A stretch of 64,000 nucleotides of DNA from Pseudoduganella lurida (lineage in GTDB: Bacteria; Pseudomonadota; Gammaproteobacteria; Burkholderiales; Burkholderiaceae_D). Position 1 is the stretch's first letter; every line of letters starts with the position of its first letter. The DNA is taken from the NCBI RefSeq assembly GCF_007830455.1, contig NZ_VLLB01000003.1:310001-374000 (forward strand), read 5' to 3'. Positions 28,236-37,663 of the stretch are shown piece by piece. The notes beneath the pieces are model-generated. The model searched no databases. It had not been told where the DNA came from and saw only the letters and a program-made list of their open reading frames with translations. Position numbers and translations under genes: made by a program.

Positions 28236-30014
28236 GTGGCAGCTATCAAACCTGCAATCCCTGTCCGCCGCTTCGACGCGGTGATCGTTGGCGCCGGCGG
28301 TTCCGGCATGCGCGCCTCCCTGCAACTGGCGGAAGCCGGCCTGAACGTGGCCGTGCTGTCGAAAGTCTTCCCGACGCGCTCGCACACCGTGGCGGCGCAG
28401 GGCGGCATCGGCGCATCGCTGGGCAATATGGCCGAAGACAACTGGTTCTGGCACATGTTCGACACCGTCAAGGGTGGCGACTATCTCGGTGACCAGGACG
28501 CCATCGAATTCATGTGCCGCGAAGCCCCGAAGGTCGTGTACGAGCTGGAACACTTCGGCATGCCGTTCGACCGCAATCCCGACGGCACCATCTACCAGCG
28601 CCCGTTCGGCGGCCACACGGCCAACTTCGGCGAGAAGGCCGTGCAGCGTGCCTGCGCCGCGGCCGACCGTACCGGCCACGCGCTGCTGCACACGCTGTAC
28701 CAGCGCAATGTCCGCGCCCGTACCCACTTCTTCGTGGAATGGATGGCGCTGGACGTGATCCGCGACAGCGAGGGCGATGTCCTGGGTGTCGTGGCGCTGG
28801 AAATGGAAACCGGCGAAGTGATGATCCTGCAAGCGAAGACCACCATCTTCGCCACCGGCGGCGCGGGCCGTATCTTTGCCGCGTCGACCAATGCGTTCAT
28901 CAACACCGGCGACGGCATGGGCATGGCGGCACGCGCCGGCCTGCCGCTGCAGGACATGGAATTCTGGCAGTTCCACCCGACCGGCGTGGCCGGCGCGGGC
29001 GTCCTGATTACCGAAGGCGTGCGCGGCGAAGGCGGCATCCTGATCAACTCGGAAGGCGAGCGCTTCATGGAACGCTACGCGCCGACGCTGAAGGATCTGG
29101 CACCGCGCGACTTCGTCTCCCGTTCGATGGACCAGGAGATCAAGGAAGGCCGCGGCGTGGGTCCGAACAAGGACCACGTGCTGCTGGACCTGCGCCACAT
29201 CGGCAAGGAAACCATCGAGAAGCGCCTGCCATCGATCCTGGAAATCGGCCACAAGTTCGCCAACGTCGATGCGACCAAGGAACCGATCCCCGTCGTGCCG
29301 ACGATTCACTACCAGATGGGCGGCATTCCGACCAACATCCACGGCCAGGTGGTCACGCCGGCGGCGGACGGCACGCAGAAGGTCGTCAATGGCCTGTACG
29401 CGATCGGCGAATGCGCCTGCGTGTCGGTGCACGGCGCCAACCGCCTGGGCACCAACTCGCTGCTGGACCTGGTGGTGTTCGGCCGCGCGGCCGGCAACCA
29501 CGTCGTCAACTCGGCGCTGCGCACCAAAGAGCACAAGCAGCTGCCGGGCGATGCGGCCGACTTCGCACTGAACCGCCTGAACAAGCTGGAAACCTCGACG
29601 GGTTCGGAAAAGGTGCAGGGCGTGGCCAACGACATCCGCGCCGCGATGCAGAAGTACTGCGGCGTGTTCCGTACCGACGACCTGCTCAAGCAGGGCTTCG
29701 ACGAGATCATGAAGCTGGACGAGCGCCGCAAGCACGTGTCCTTCAAGGACAAGTCGAAGGTGTTCAACACGGCCCGCGTGGAAGCGCTGGAACTGGACAA
29801 CCTGATCGAAACGGCCAAGGCCACCATCACGTCGGCCGTCGCCCGCAAGGAATCCCGTGGCGCCCACGCGCACAGCGATTTCCCGAACCGCGACGACGAA
29901 AACTGGATGAAGCACACGCTGTGGTTCTCCGCGGGCAACCGCCTGGAGTACAAGCCTGTCGTCACCAAACCGCTGACGGTGGAAACCTTCAAGCCCAAAG
30001 CACGTACATTCTAA
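28236..30014 (+). CDS. sdhA: Succinate dehydrogenase flavoprotein subunit
   Basis: 592-aa catalytic subunit oxidising succinate to fumarate. It has the FAD-binding motif [11 protein letters not shown], the covalent flavin His in [12 protein letters not shown], the substrate-binding [19 protein letters not shown] and the catalytic Arg region further on, ending with the typical C-terminal domain. It starts with GTG three bases after the sdhD stop. It is full length for the family. Confidence 0.97.
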   Translation: MAAIKPAIPVRRFDAVIVGAGGSGMRASLQLAEAGLNVAVLSKVFPTRSHTVAAQGGIGASLGNMAEDNWFWHMFDTVKGGDYLGDQDAIEFMCREAPKVVYELEHFGMPFDRNPDGTIYQRPFGGHTANFGEKAVQRACAAADRTGHALLHTLYQRNVRARTHFFVEWMALDVIRDSEGDVLGVVALEMETGEVMILQAKTTIFATGGAGRIFAASTNAFINTGDGMGMAARAGLPLQDMEFWQFHPTGVAGAGVLITEGVRGEGGILINSEGERFMERYAPTLKDLAPRDFVSRSMDQEIKEGRGVGPNKDHVLLDLRHIGKETIEKRLPSILEIGHKFANVDATKEPIPVVPTIHYQMGGIPTNIHGQVVTPAADGTQKVVNGLYAIGECACVSVHGANRLGTNSLLDLVVFGRAAGNHVVNSALRTKEHKQLPGDAADFALNRLNKLETSTGSEKVQGVANDIRAAMQKYCGVFRTDDLLKQGFDEIMKLDERRKHVSFKDKSKVFNTARVEALELDNLIETAKATITSAVARKESRGAHAHSDFPNRDDENWMKHTLWFSAGNRLEYKPVVTKPLTVETFKPKARTF

Positions 30015-30027
30015 GGCCTCGAAAAAC

Positions 30028-30738
30028 ATGGCACGCACTCTCAAATTCAAGATTTACCGCTACGATCCGGACAAGGACGACAAGCCGTACATGCAGGACC
30101 TGACGGTCGAACTGAAGGACACCGACAAGATGCTGCTGGACGCGCTGCAGCGCATCAAGTCCGACGTGGACGATTCGCTGGCCCTGCGCCGCTCGTGCCG
30201 CGAAGGCGTGTGCGGTTCGGACGCGATGAACGTCAACGGCAAGAACCGCCTGGCGTGCACGACGAACCTGAACGAGCTGGTGGAGCCGATCATCCTGCGT
30301 CCGCTGCCTGGCCTGCCGGTGATCCGCGACCTGATCGTCGACATGACGCAGTTCTTCAAGCAGTACGACTCGATCAAGCCGTTCCTGATCAACGACTCGA
30401 TCCCGCCTGAAAAGGAACGCCTGCAGACGCCGGCCGAGCGCGAGGAACTGGACGGCCTGTACGAGTGCATCCTGTGCGCGTGCTGCTCCACGTCGTGCCC
30501 GTCGTTCTGGTGGAATCCGGACAAGTTCGTGGGCCCCGCCGGCCTGCTGCAGGCCTACCGCTTCATCGCCGACTCGCGCGACGAAGCCACCGGTGCCCGC
30601 CTGGACAACCTGGAAGACCCGTACCGCCTGTTCCGCTGCCACTCGATCATGAACTGCGTGGACGTGTGCCCGAAAGGCCTGAACCCGAACCGCGCGATCG
30701 GCAAGATCAAGGAACTGATGGTGCGTCGCGCCATCTGA
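30028..30738 (+). CDS. sdhB: Succinate dehydrogenase iron-sulfur subunit
   Basis: 236 aa. The [2Fe-2S] ligands are in SCREGVCGSDAM and the following NRLAC, the [4Fe-4S] cluster in CILCACCSTSCP, and the [3Fe-4S] cluster in CHSIMNCVDVCPKGL. It transfers electrons from SdhA to quinone. It starts 13 bases after sdhA. Confidence 0.97.
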   Translation: MARTLKFKIYRYDPDKDDKPYMQDLTVELKDTDKMLLDALQRIKSDVDDSLALRRSCREGVCGSDAMNVNGKNRLACTTNLNELVEPIILRPLPGLPVIRDLIVDMTQFFKQYDSIKPFLINDSIPPEKERLQTPAEREELDGLYECILCACCSTSCPSFWWNPDKFVGPAGLLQAYRFIADSRDEATGARLDNLEDPYRLFRCHSIMNCVDVCPKGLNPNRAIGKIKELMVRRAI

Positions 30739-30757
30739 TCGGCGACCAGCTCCGACG

Positions 30758-31039
30758 ATGAACCAAGAAATGAACAGTACGCATCAGGCAGATCCCGCCA
30801 ACCGTGCCCGCCTTCGCTGGCGGTCGCGCCGCGGCCTGCTGGAAAACGACATCATCCTGACGCGTTTTCTCGATGCGCACGAGACGGAATTGACCGACGA
30901 GGAAGTGGACGCATTCACGCGGCTCCTCGACTTGTCGGACAATGCGCTGATGGATCTGGTGCTGGCGCGCAGCGAGCCGCAAGGCGAGCTCGATCTGCCG
31001 CATGTGCATGCACTGCTTGGCCGTCTGCGCCGCGCCTGA
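30758..31039 (+). CDS. sdhE: SdhE, FAD assembly factor
   Basis: 93-aa member of the SdhE/YgfY family that helps attach FAD covalently to SdhA. The diagnostic RGxxE motif reads RRGLLEND, followed by LTRFLDAHETELTDEEVDAF. It lies directly after sdhB, the normal position in betaproteobacteria. A second ATG four codons in (30770) is an alternative start. Confidence 0.93.
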   Translation: MNQEMNSTHQADPANRARLRWRSRRGLLENDIILTRFLDAHETELTDEEVDAFTRLLDLSDNALMDLVLARSEPQGELDLPHVHALLGRLRRA

Positions 31040-31082
31040 TTTTTTTTAATAGCCGCACCTCATCCCAGAAAAGGAAGAGTCC

Positions 31083-32387
31083 ATGAATACCTCAGACAAC
31101 AAAGCCACACTGTCGTTCTCCGATGGCAGCGCCGCGATCGAGTTCCCGATCTACAAGGGCACCGTCGGCCCGGACGTCATCGACATCCGCAAGCTGTACG
31201 GCGCCACCGGCAAGTTCACGTACGACCCGGGCTTCATGTCCACCGCCTCGTGCAACTCATCGATCACCTACATCGACGGCGACAAGGGCGAACTGCAGTA
31301 CCGCGGCTACCCGATCGAGCAGCTGGCCGTGAACGCCGACTTCATGGAATCGTGCTACCTGCTGCTGAACGGCGAACTGCCGAACGAAGCGCAGAAGGCC
31401 GAATTCGTGACCACCGTGTCGAAGCACACGATGGTCCACGAGCAGATGCAGTTCTTCTTCCGTGGCTTCCGCCGCGACGCGCACCCGATGTCGGTGCTGG
31501 TCGGTACCGTCGGCGCGCTGGCGTCGTTCTACCACGACTCGCTGGACATCAACGATGCCAAGCAGCGCGAGATCTCCGCGATCCGCCTGATCGCCAAGAT
31601 GCCGACGCTGGTCGCCATGGCGTACAAGTACTCGATCGGCCAGCCGTTCATGTACCCGCGCAACGACCTGTCGTACAGCGCCAACTTCATGCGCATGATG
31701 TTCGGTAACCCGTGCGAAGAGTACAAGGTCAACGACGTGCTGGTGCGCGCGCTGGACCGCATCCTGATCCTGCACGCGGACCACGAGCAGAACGCTTCCA
31801 CCTCGACTGTCCGCCTGGCCGGTTCGTCGGGCGCCAATCCGTTCGCCTGTATCGCAGCGGGCATCGCCTGCCTGTGGGGCCCGGCACACGGCGGCGCCAA
31901 CGAAGCGGCACTGACGATGCTGAAGGAAATCGGCTCGGTCGAGAACATCCCGGCCTTCATCGCGCAGGTGAAGGACAAGAACTCCGGCGTCAAGCTGATG
32001 GGCTTCGGTCACCGCGTGTACAAGAACTTCGACCCGCGCGCCAAGCTGATGCGCGAAACGTGCTACGAAGTGCTGGAAGAGCTGGGCCTGCAGGACGACC
32101 CGCTGTTCAAGCTGGCGATGGAACTGGAAAAGATCGCCCTGAACGACGAATACTTCGTGTCGCGCAAGCTGTATCCGAACGTCGACTTCTACTCGGGCAT
32201 CGTGCAGTCGGCCCTGGGCATTCCGGTCTCGCTGTTCACCGGTATCTTCGCGATGGCCCGCACCATCGGCTGGATCGCCCAGTGGAACGAAATGATCGCC
32301 GATCCGGAACAGAAGATCGGCCGTCCACGCCAGCTGTTCGTGGGCGCGACGGTGCGCGACGTGCCGCCGCTGAAGGATCGCAAGTAA
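31083..32387 (+). CDS. gltA: Citrate synthase (type II, hexameric)
   Basis: 434-aa enzyme condensing oxaloacetate and acetyl-CoA. Catalytic His residues lie in [18 protein letters not shown] (preceded by DHEQ) and [14 protein letters not shown], and the Asp in VDFYSGIV. The N-terminal beta-rich part marks the NADH-sensitive proteobacterial type. RBS AAAGGAAGAG stands before the ATG. It is the last gene of the sdh run and ends at a strong terminator. Confidence 0.97.
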   Translation: MNTSDNKATLSFSDGSAAIEFPIYKGTVGPDVIDIRKLYGATGKFTYDPGFMSTASCNSSITYIDGDKGELQYRGYPIEQLAVNADFMESCYLLLNGELPNEAQKAEFVTTVSKHTMVHEQMQFFFRGFRRDAHPMSVLVGTVGALASFYHDSLDINDAKQREISAIRLIAKMPTLVAMAYKYSIGQPFMYPRNDLSYSANFMRMMFGNPCEEYKVNDVLVRALDRILILHADHEQNASTSTVRLAGSSGANPFACIAAGIACLWGPAHGGANEAALTMLKEIGSVENIPAFIAQVKDKNSGVKLMGFGHRVYKNFDPRAKLMRETCYEVLEELGLQDDPLFKLAMELEKIALNDEYFVSRKLYPNVDFYSGIVQSALGIPVSLFTGIFAMARTIGWIAQWNEMIADPEQKIGRPRQLFVGATVRDVPPLKDRK

Positions 32388-32411
32388 TCCTGGTTGCATC
32401 ATGCATGAGTG

Positions 32412-32437
32412 AAAGCGGGCTTCGGCCCGCTTTTTTT
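32412..32437 (+). terminator. gltA terminator
   Basis: Stem AAAGCGGGC/GCCCGCTTT with a TTCG tetraloop and a continuing T run. It marks the end of the sdh-gltA transcript. Confidence 0.92.
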
Positions 32438-32526
32438 ATGGGCTGGCAAATTGGTTGACTCGTCAAATCCTGACGTTGAGGAAGATTCCTGGATCGCCGC
32501 CGCGACACGGTGTGGGTAGCTCGATG

Positions 32527-33345
32527 TTCGGCGCGAACTTACGTGACCTAATTCGTACCGCATCCTGCTAATTCGTTTTAAAAATCGGAAGCGGCTTGCT
32601 AAAGCGTGCCAATAATCCGTTCCCGAATGCTAATTTGATCCAACCCAGGGCTTATAAACTAAATCAAACGAATTTCTCGTACGGCGATCCAACTTTTAGG
32701 CACATTTAGAAAGGATTGGATCATGTCATACCAGCCAACGCGGGCCGTGAACCTGCCCCTGGAAGATTTCTTCGATCTGGAATTCCATTTTGATGGACAA
32801 CCGCCCCGGCGAGAATCCCGAGGCGTTCGTGGCACACTCGTGAAGCGCTGGCTCGCGGCCGAAACGGAGCGGCTCGCGCTGCAGAAGAACGGCCGGGCGC
32901 TGCGGGGCTTCCAGTGGAAGAATCTCTTTCTTCCCAATGGAACCAGTCTGCGAACCAACTATGCGAACACCATCGAATTTGCCAGGGTTGCCGGCGACTG
33001 CATCGTGGCTGACGACGGCGCGAAATTGTCGCCATCGTCGTTTGCGAATCGCCACGACAAGGGCCGCAATGCATGGCGCATGGTCTGGCTGCGTTTCCCC
33101 GGTAATGAGTTTTGGGTGCGGGCAGACGACTGCCGTCGGCGCTTCGACGGGGGGCCGCGAAAACGTTCTAAACGTGGATCGGAGACTTCCTAAACATGCT
33201 AATTCGAGACAGTCATCCGCGCTAATCTGGGCCAACGATTTTTACGGCGGTACGATTCCGGTCTAAAGTCGCGGACACACCTTCGATTTTGGTACGGGTT
33301 AGAAGTTCCTGGGACGATTTGGTAGGGATTAGTTCGGGCGCCGAA
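32527..33345. mobile_element. Putative small mobile element with terminal and subterminal inverted repeats, no transposase
   Basis: The left outer edge reads TTCGGCGCGAAC at 32527 and the right edge GTTCGGGCGCCGAA at 33332-33345, an imperfect inverted pair (TTCGGCGC--GAAC against TTCGGCGCCCGAAC). Inside, sites resembling CTAATTCGTACC with a following AAAATCG face inward from both ends: left at 32548 and 32568, right (reverse strand) at 33315-33332, 33284-33302 and 33236-33259. Extra GCTAATTCG-like units lie at 32628, 33197 and 33221. This layout, several binding-site-like repeats per end, is that of Tn7/Mu-like transposon ends. One gene is enclosed. No clear target duplication was found. Confidence 0.5.
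32723..33193 (+). CDS. Hypothetical protein carried inside the repeat-bounded element
   Basis: 156 aa, not recognised. It is soluble, basic at the C-terminus (RRRFDGGPRKRSKRG), and rich in Trp, Arg and Phe. Notable segments are PLEDFFDLEFHFDGQPPRRESRGVRG, LRGFQWKNLFLPNGT and WRMVWLRFPGNEFWVRADDC. There is no signal peptide or membrane helix. The ATG has AAGGA at 32711-32715. Its upstream flank is lower in GC than neighbouring genes, and the gene is bounded by the inverted repeats described for the element. It could be a DNA-binding accessory protein or a passenger gene; nothing in the sequence decides. Confidence 0.6.
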   Translation: MSYQPTRAVNLPLEDFFDLEFHFDGQPPRRESRGVRGTLVKRWLAAETERLALQKNGRALRGFQWKNLFLPNGTSLRTNYANTIEFARVAGDCIVADDGAKLSPSSFANRHDKGRNAWRMVWLRFPGNEFWVRADDCRRRFDGGPRKRSKRGSETS

Positions 33346-33558
33346 AAGGGCAACGGCCTGCACACCCATGGTCGAGCGCAGCGGCGGATTGGCGGCAGGA
33401 GCGCTTGCGCCGCGTCTGCATTTCGTCTTGTGCCGCGGTCTTTTCGGCGGCTGCCGCCCGGCCGTTGGCGCCGTTTTTCGCCATCCTCGTCGCAAGGCGC
33501 TGGGCGGCAGGATGCGGCCGGGCGAGACTGTTCCTGTCCCAACCGGAAAGGAGCCGCC

Positions 33559-34527
33559 ATGAAGTCCATCATCGCCTGCTGCATCCTGCTGTCCTGCGTA
33601 TTCAAGACGCAGGCAGCGGGTTTTCAAACCCGGGAAATGACCGGCCCGGCCGGCAAGCCGATCAAACTGGCGATCTGGTACCCCAGCGCCACACCGCCAC
33701 AAGCCCGCAACACGGGCACCTTCATCCAGCAGGTCGCCAGCGACGGCGAGGTGGCGGGAACTGGCCTGCCGCTCGTGATCATCTCGCACGGAACCGGCGG
33801 CTCGCAGTACAGCCACTACGACACGGCGCTCGCCCTGGCCGATGCCGGTTTCATCGTCGTCGCGCCGATCCATCCGGGCGACAACTATGCCGACCGCAGC
33901 GAAGCGGCAAACATCCTGGAACGGCCAAGACACATCATCGCGACGCTGGACTACCTGCTCAGGGAGTGGCCGCAACGGGCGCAGATCGCACCCTCACGCA
34001 TCGGCATCTTCGGGTTCTCGTCGGGCGGCTTCACGGCGCTGGTGAACATCGGCGGGCAGCCCGACCTGCGCAAGGTGGGCGTCCATTGCGCGGCGCATCC
34101 CGCGGAGTACGCCTGCCAGCTGGTCGCGCGGCATGGCGACGACTCAAAGCAGGTACCGCACGCCGCGACACCGCAGATGCATGACCGCCGCATCCGCGCC
34201 GCCGTCATCGTTGCGCCGGCGCTGGGCTTCACGTTCGACAACGCGGCGCTTGCCAAGGTGGACGTTCCCGTCCAGCTGTGGCGGGCGGAAGACGACATCG
34301 TCCTGCCCCATCCCTGGTACGCCGAGCACGTGCGCGCCGCGCTGCCCCGCATGCCCGAGTACCACGTGGTGCCACGCGCCGGCCACCTCGACTTCCTCGC
34401 GCCATGCACCGCACAGCTCGCTGCGCTGGTGCCGCAGATCTGCGTGAGCCAGGACGGCTTCGACCGTGGCGATTTCCACAAGCGCTTCAATGCCGACGTT
34501 GTCGGGTTTTTCCACCGATCCCTGTGA
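33559..34527 (+). CDS. Exported alpha/beta hydrolase (dienelactone-hydrolase-like)
   Basis: 322 aa. The signal peptide MKSIIACCILLSCVFKTQAA is followed by GFQTREMTGPAGKPIKLAIWYPS. The triad is visible: nucleophile Ser in IGIFGFSSGGF, acid Asp in WRAEDDIVLP and His in VPRAGHLDFL. HGTGGSQYSHYD supplies the oxyanion region. RBS AAAGGAG stands at 33547-33553. The frame is open to 33289 but the upstream part overlaps the element end. It is predicted periplasmic; the substrate is unknown. The 213 bases between the element and this gene show no other feature. Confidence 0.82.
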   Translation: MKSIIACCILLSCVFKTQAAGFQTREMTGPAGKPIKLAIWYPSATPPQARNTGTFIQQVASDGEVAGTGLPLVIISHGTGGSQYSHYDTALALADAGFIVVAPIHPGDNYADRSEAANILERPRHIIATLDYLLREWPQRAQIAPSRIGIFGFSSGGFTALVNIGGQPDLRKVGVHCAAHPAEYACQLVARHGDDSKQVPHAATPQMHDRRIRAAVIVAPALGFTFDNAALAKVDVPVQLWRAEDDIVLPHPWYAEHVRAALPRMPEYHVVPRAGHLDFLAPCTAQLAALVPQICVSQDGFDRGDFHKRFNADVVGFFHRSL

Positions 34528-34671
34528 CCGTCGGATTGGTACAGCTCCGGGTCGGCGGCCATTTCGGCAATCCTGAAATGATGGGCAAACAGGCTTACAA
34601 TGGCCGGCTGTTCCTTTGCCGCATGACCTTTCTTGTCTTCATCACACAACTTGTCGAACGACCACCAATCC

Positions 34672-36309
34672 ATGGCGCCGGAACCCACCGTCGCGCAACT
34701 GCAGCGCGAGCTGGCGCAGGCCCGCGAGGCGCTGCAACGGGAGATCGCGCTGCGCGAGGAGGGCGAGCGGCTCGCCGCGGAACATGCCGCCGACCTGGTC
34801 GAATTCCTCGACAACGCGGCCGAAGGCATCCACCGCGTGGGACCGGACGGCAGCATCCTGTGGGCCAACAAGGCCGAGCTGGCGATGCTGGGCTACGCGC
34901 AGGACCAGTACGTGGGCCGCCACATCGCCGACTTCCACGCCGACCAGCCGGTCATCGACGAGATCCTGCGCAAGCTGCTGGCCGGCGAGACGCTGTATGA
35001 CCACCCGGCGCGGCTGCGCTGTGCCGACGGCAGCATCCGCCAGGTGCTGATCCACTCGAACGGCTACTTCGTCGACGGCCAGCTGCGCTACACGCGCTGC
35101 TTCACGCGCGACGCCAGCGAGCGGCACGAGCGCGACCTGGCCCTGGCCCAGTTGCGCGAGGCGCACCAGGAACGCGAGGCGATCCTGCGCGAGCTCACGG
35201 AAGCGAACCGCAACAAGGACCAGTTCCTGGCCATGCTGGGCCACGAGCTGCGCAACCCGCTGGCGCCGGTGGTGATGGCGCTGGAGATCATGGAACGCCA
35301 TGGCGACGGTGCCACGGCGCCGCAGCGCGCCGTGATGCACCGCCAGGTGGGGCACCTGGTGCGGCTGGTCGACGACCTGCTCGATATCGCCCGCGTGACG
35401 CAGGGGAAGGTGGCGCTGCAGGCCGGCCACGTGCGCCTCGCCGATGCGGTTGGCAGCGCGGTGGAAATCGCCTCGGCCGAGGTGCGCCGGCGCGACCACG
35501 CACTGCAGGTGCATGCCGATCCGGCGCTGATCGTGCGCGGCGACGCGGTGCGGCTGGCGCAGGTGGTGGCCAACCTGCTGGTGAACGCGGCGCGCTACAC
35601 GCCCCGCGGCGGCGCGATCCGCCTCGATGCCGTGCGTGCCGGCGATGCCACGGCGCGCATCAGCGTGGCCGACAATGGCCGTGGCATGGCGCCGGAGGAG
35701 CTGCGCCAGGCGTTCGACCTGTTCTACCAGGGCGAGCGGGGCATCGACCGGGCCGAGGGCGGCCTCGGCGTGGGCCTGGCGCTGGCGCGGCGCCTGGTGG
35801 AACTGCATGGCGGCCGGATCGAGGCCTACAGCGGCGGCCCCGGCACGGGCAGCGAATTCGTCGTGCACCTGCCGCTCGACCTCGATGCGGCCCGGCCGCC
35901 GGCGGCGGAGGGGCCGCACGCAGCCGGGCAGGGCACGCGCCGCTCGGTGCTGCTGGTGGACGACAATGTCGACGCGGCCGCCACGCTGGCGATGCTGCTC
36001 ACCCAGCACGGCCACGCGGTGCAGGTGCGGAACGATCCGGCCGCCGCGCTGGTGCTGCTGCAAACGCTGCGGCCGGACGTGGCGGTGCTCGACATCGGCC
36101 TGCCCGGCATGAGCGGCTACGAACTGGCGCGGCGCATGCGTGCCACCCCCGGCGGGGCGCACTGCCGCCTCATCGCGCTGAGCGGCTATGGCCAGCCGGC
36201 CGACATCGCCCGCAGCGCCGCCGCCGGTTTCGAGCGGCACTTCGTCAAGCCAGTGCAGCCGGACGTCCTTCTCGCCCTGATCGACGCCGGCACCGAACCG
36301 CAGGCCTGA
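34672..36309 (+). CDS. PAS-HisKA-HATPase-REC hybrid sensor kinase
   Basis: 545 aa, soluble. An N-terminal coiled coil (about 1-40) leads into a PAS domain (about 45-160, EFLDNAAEGIHRVGPDGSIL), a second coiled coil, the HisKA box MLGHELRNP with phospho-His191, the ATPase (VADNGRGM, EGGLGVGLALA) and a C-terminal receiver with LLVDDNVDAA and Asp474 in LDIGLPGMSGYE. Its architecture parallels the GAF hybrid kinase at 3806. The start is uncertain: the ATG at 34672 lacks a clear ribosome site, and in-frame TTG codons exist at 34633 and 34651. No partner regulator is adjacent. Confidence 0.87.
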   Translation: MAPEPTVAQLQRELAQAREALQREIALREEGERLAAEHAADLVEFLDNAAEGIHRVGPDGSILWANKAELAMLGYAQDQYVGRHIADFHADQPVIDEILRKLLAGETLYDHPARLRCADGSIRQVLIHSNGYFVDGQLRYTRCFTRDASERHERDLALAQLREAHQEREAILRELTEANRNKDQFLAMLGHELRNPLAPVVMALEIMERHGDGATAPQRAVMHRQVGHLVRLVDDLLDIARVTQGKVALQAGHVRLADAVGSAVEIASAEVRRRDHALQVHADPALIVRGDAVRLAQVVANLLVNAARYTPRGGAIRLDAVRAGDATARISVADNGRGMAPEELRQAFDLFYQGERGIDRAEGGLGVGLALARRLVELHGGRIEAYSGGPGTGSEFVVHLPLDLDAARPPAAEGPHAAGQGTRRSVLLVDDNVDAAATLAMLLTQHGHAVQVRNDPAAALVLLQTLRPDVAVLDIGLPGMSGYELARRMRATPGGAHCRLIALSGYGQPADIARSAAAGFERHFVKPVQPDVLLALIDAGTEPQA

Positions 36310-36447
36310 CCCCGCGCGCGCCAGCGGCGCCGGTGGTTCCCGGCGGCGATTGCCACCGTTGCCGGCCATAACTATGGTATCGTTTTCAAAACGAAATTCG
36401 CCGGCAGCGCGGCCCTGCGCTGCCGGACGATGACAAGGAGACGATGC

Positions 36448-37647
36448 ATGGGAACCACCGAAATCTATCTGCTGGCGATGGTGCTGATCTTCAGCGTGCC
36501 GTACCTGATCTGGCGCCTGGGCGGCACCGATTACTACGCACCGCTGGTGGTGGTGCAGATCATCACCGGCATCCTGCTGGGCCCGGGCATCCTGGGCCGC
36601 GCCTTCCCCGAGTACTACGGTTTTGTCTTCAACCCGCAGGTGATCACGGCGCTGAACGGCGTGGCCTGGTGGGCCGTGATGATCTTCGTGATGCTGGCCG
36701 GGATCGAGCTGGACCTGAAGCAGGCCTGGCGCCACCGCGTCGAGAGCACCATCACGGCAGGCTTCGCGCTCGGCACGCCGCTGCTGTTCGGCTGCGTGGC
36801 CGCGCTGGGCATGCTGCAGTACGGCGGCTGGCGCGGCGCCCAGTCGCACGAGTGGCAGTTCGTGCTGGGCGTGGGCATGTCGTGCGCCGTGACGGCGCTG
36901 CCGATCCTGATCCTGCTGATGGAAAAGCTGGGCCTACTGCGCCAGCCGATCGGCCAGCGCATCCTGCGCTATGCGAGCCTGGACGATATCGCGATCTGGG
37001 GCGTGCTGGCGCTCATCCTGCTGGACTGGGACCGCGTCGGGCGCCAGCTCGGCTTCCTGGCCGCGTTCGCGCTGGCTACCATCGTGTATCGCAGGCTGAT
37101 GGCCAGGCTGGCCGAGCAGGACCGCTGGTACGTGGCGCTGGTGTGGCTGGCGCTGTGCGCGCTTGCCGCCGACTGGGCCGGTCTGCATTACATGGTGGGC
37201 GCCTTCCTGGCCGGCGTGGTGATGGACGCGCACTGGTTCGACCAGCAGAAGCTGGACCAGATGCGCCACCACGTGCTGCTGCTGCTGATGCCGGTGTTCT
37301 TCCTGTCCACCGGGCTGCGCACCAACTGGGCGGTGGGCGGCACCGCCGTGTTCGTGGCAGCCGGCGTGCTGCTGGCGGCGTCCGTCGCGGGCAAGCTGGC
37401 CGGCGTGCACCTGGCTGGCCGCATCCTGAAATGGGGGCCGGGCGAAGCGTCCATCATCGGCTGGCTGCTGCAGACCAAGGCCCTGATCATGATCATCTTC
37501 GTCAATATCCTGCTCGACAAGGGCATCATTTCCAGCGAGACCTTCACGGCGCTGCTGCTGATGGCGATCGGCAGCACGATGCTGACGATCCCGATGGTGG
37601 CGCCGATGCTGCGGCGCGTGCAGGCGCTGGTGCTGAAAACCGGCTGA
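36448..37647 (+). CDS. Cation:proton antiporter (CPA2 family)
   Basis: 399-aa inner-membrane transporter with about 12 helices. It shows the family's helix pattern with LAGIELDLKQ, SCAVTALPILILLMEKLG, RYASLDDIAIWG (the Asp-Asp pair expected at the ion site) and HYMVGAFLAGVVMD. It lacks the C-terminal TrkA-N domain seen in KefB/C. The ATG at 36448 has AAGGAG at 36435-36440 at a good distance; ATGs further up fit the site less well. It probably exchanges Na or K for protons. Confidence 0.87.
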   Translation: MGTTEIYLLAMVLIFSVPYLIWRLGGTDYYAPLVVVQIITGILLGPGILGRAFPEYYGFVFNPQVITALNGVAWWAVMIFVMLAGIELDLKQAWRHRVESTITAGFALGTPLLFGCVAALGMLQYGGWRGAQSHEWQFVLGVGMSCAVTALPILILLMEKLGLLRQPIGQRILRYASLDDIAIWGVLALILLDWDRVGRQLGFLAAFALATIVYRRLMARLAEQDRWYVALVWLALCALAADWAGLHYMVGAFLAGVVMDAHWFDQQKLDQMRHHVLLLLMPVFFLSTGLRTNWAVGGTAVFVAAGVLLAASVAGKLAGVHLAGRILKWGPGEASIIGWLLQTKALIMIIFVNILLDKGIISSETFTALLLMAIGSTMLTIPMVAPMLRRVQALVLKTG

Positions 37648-37663
37648 ACCGGCAGCGGGCGGG

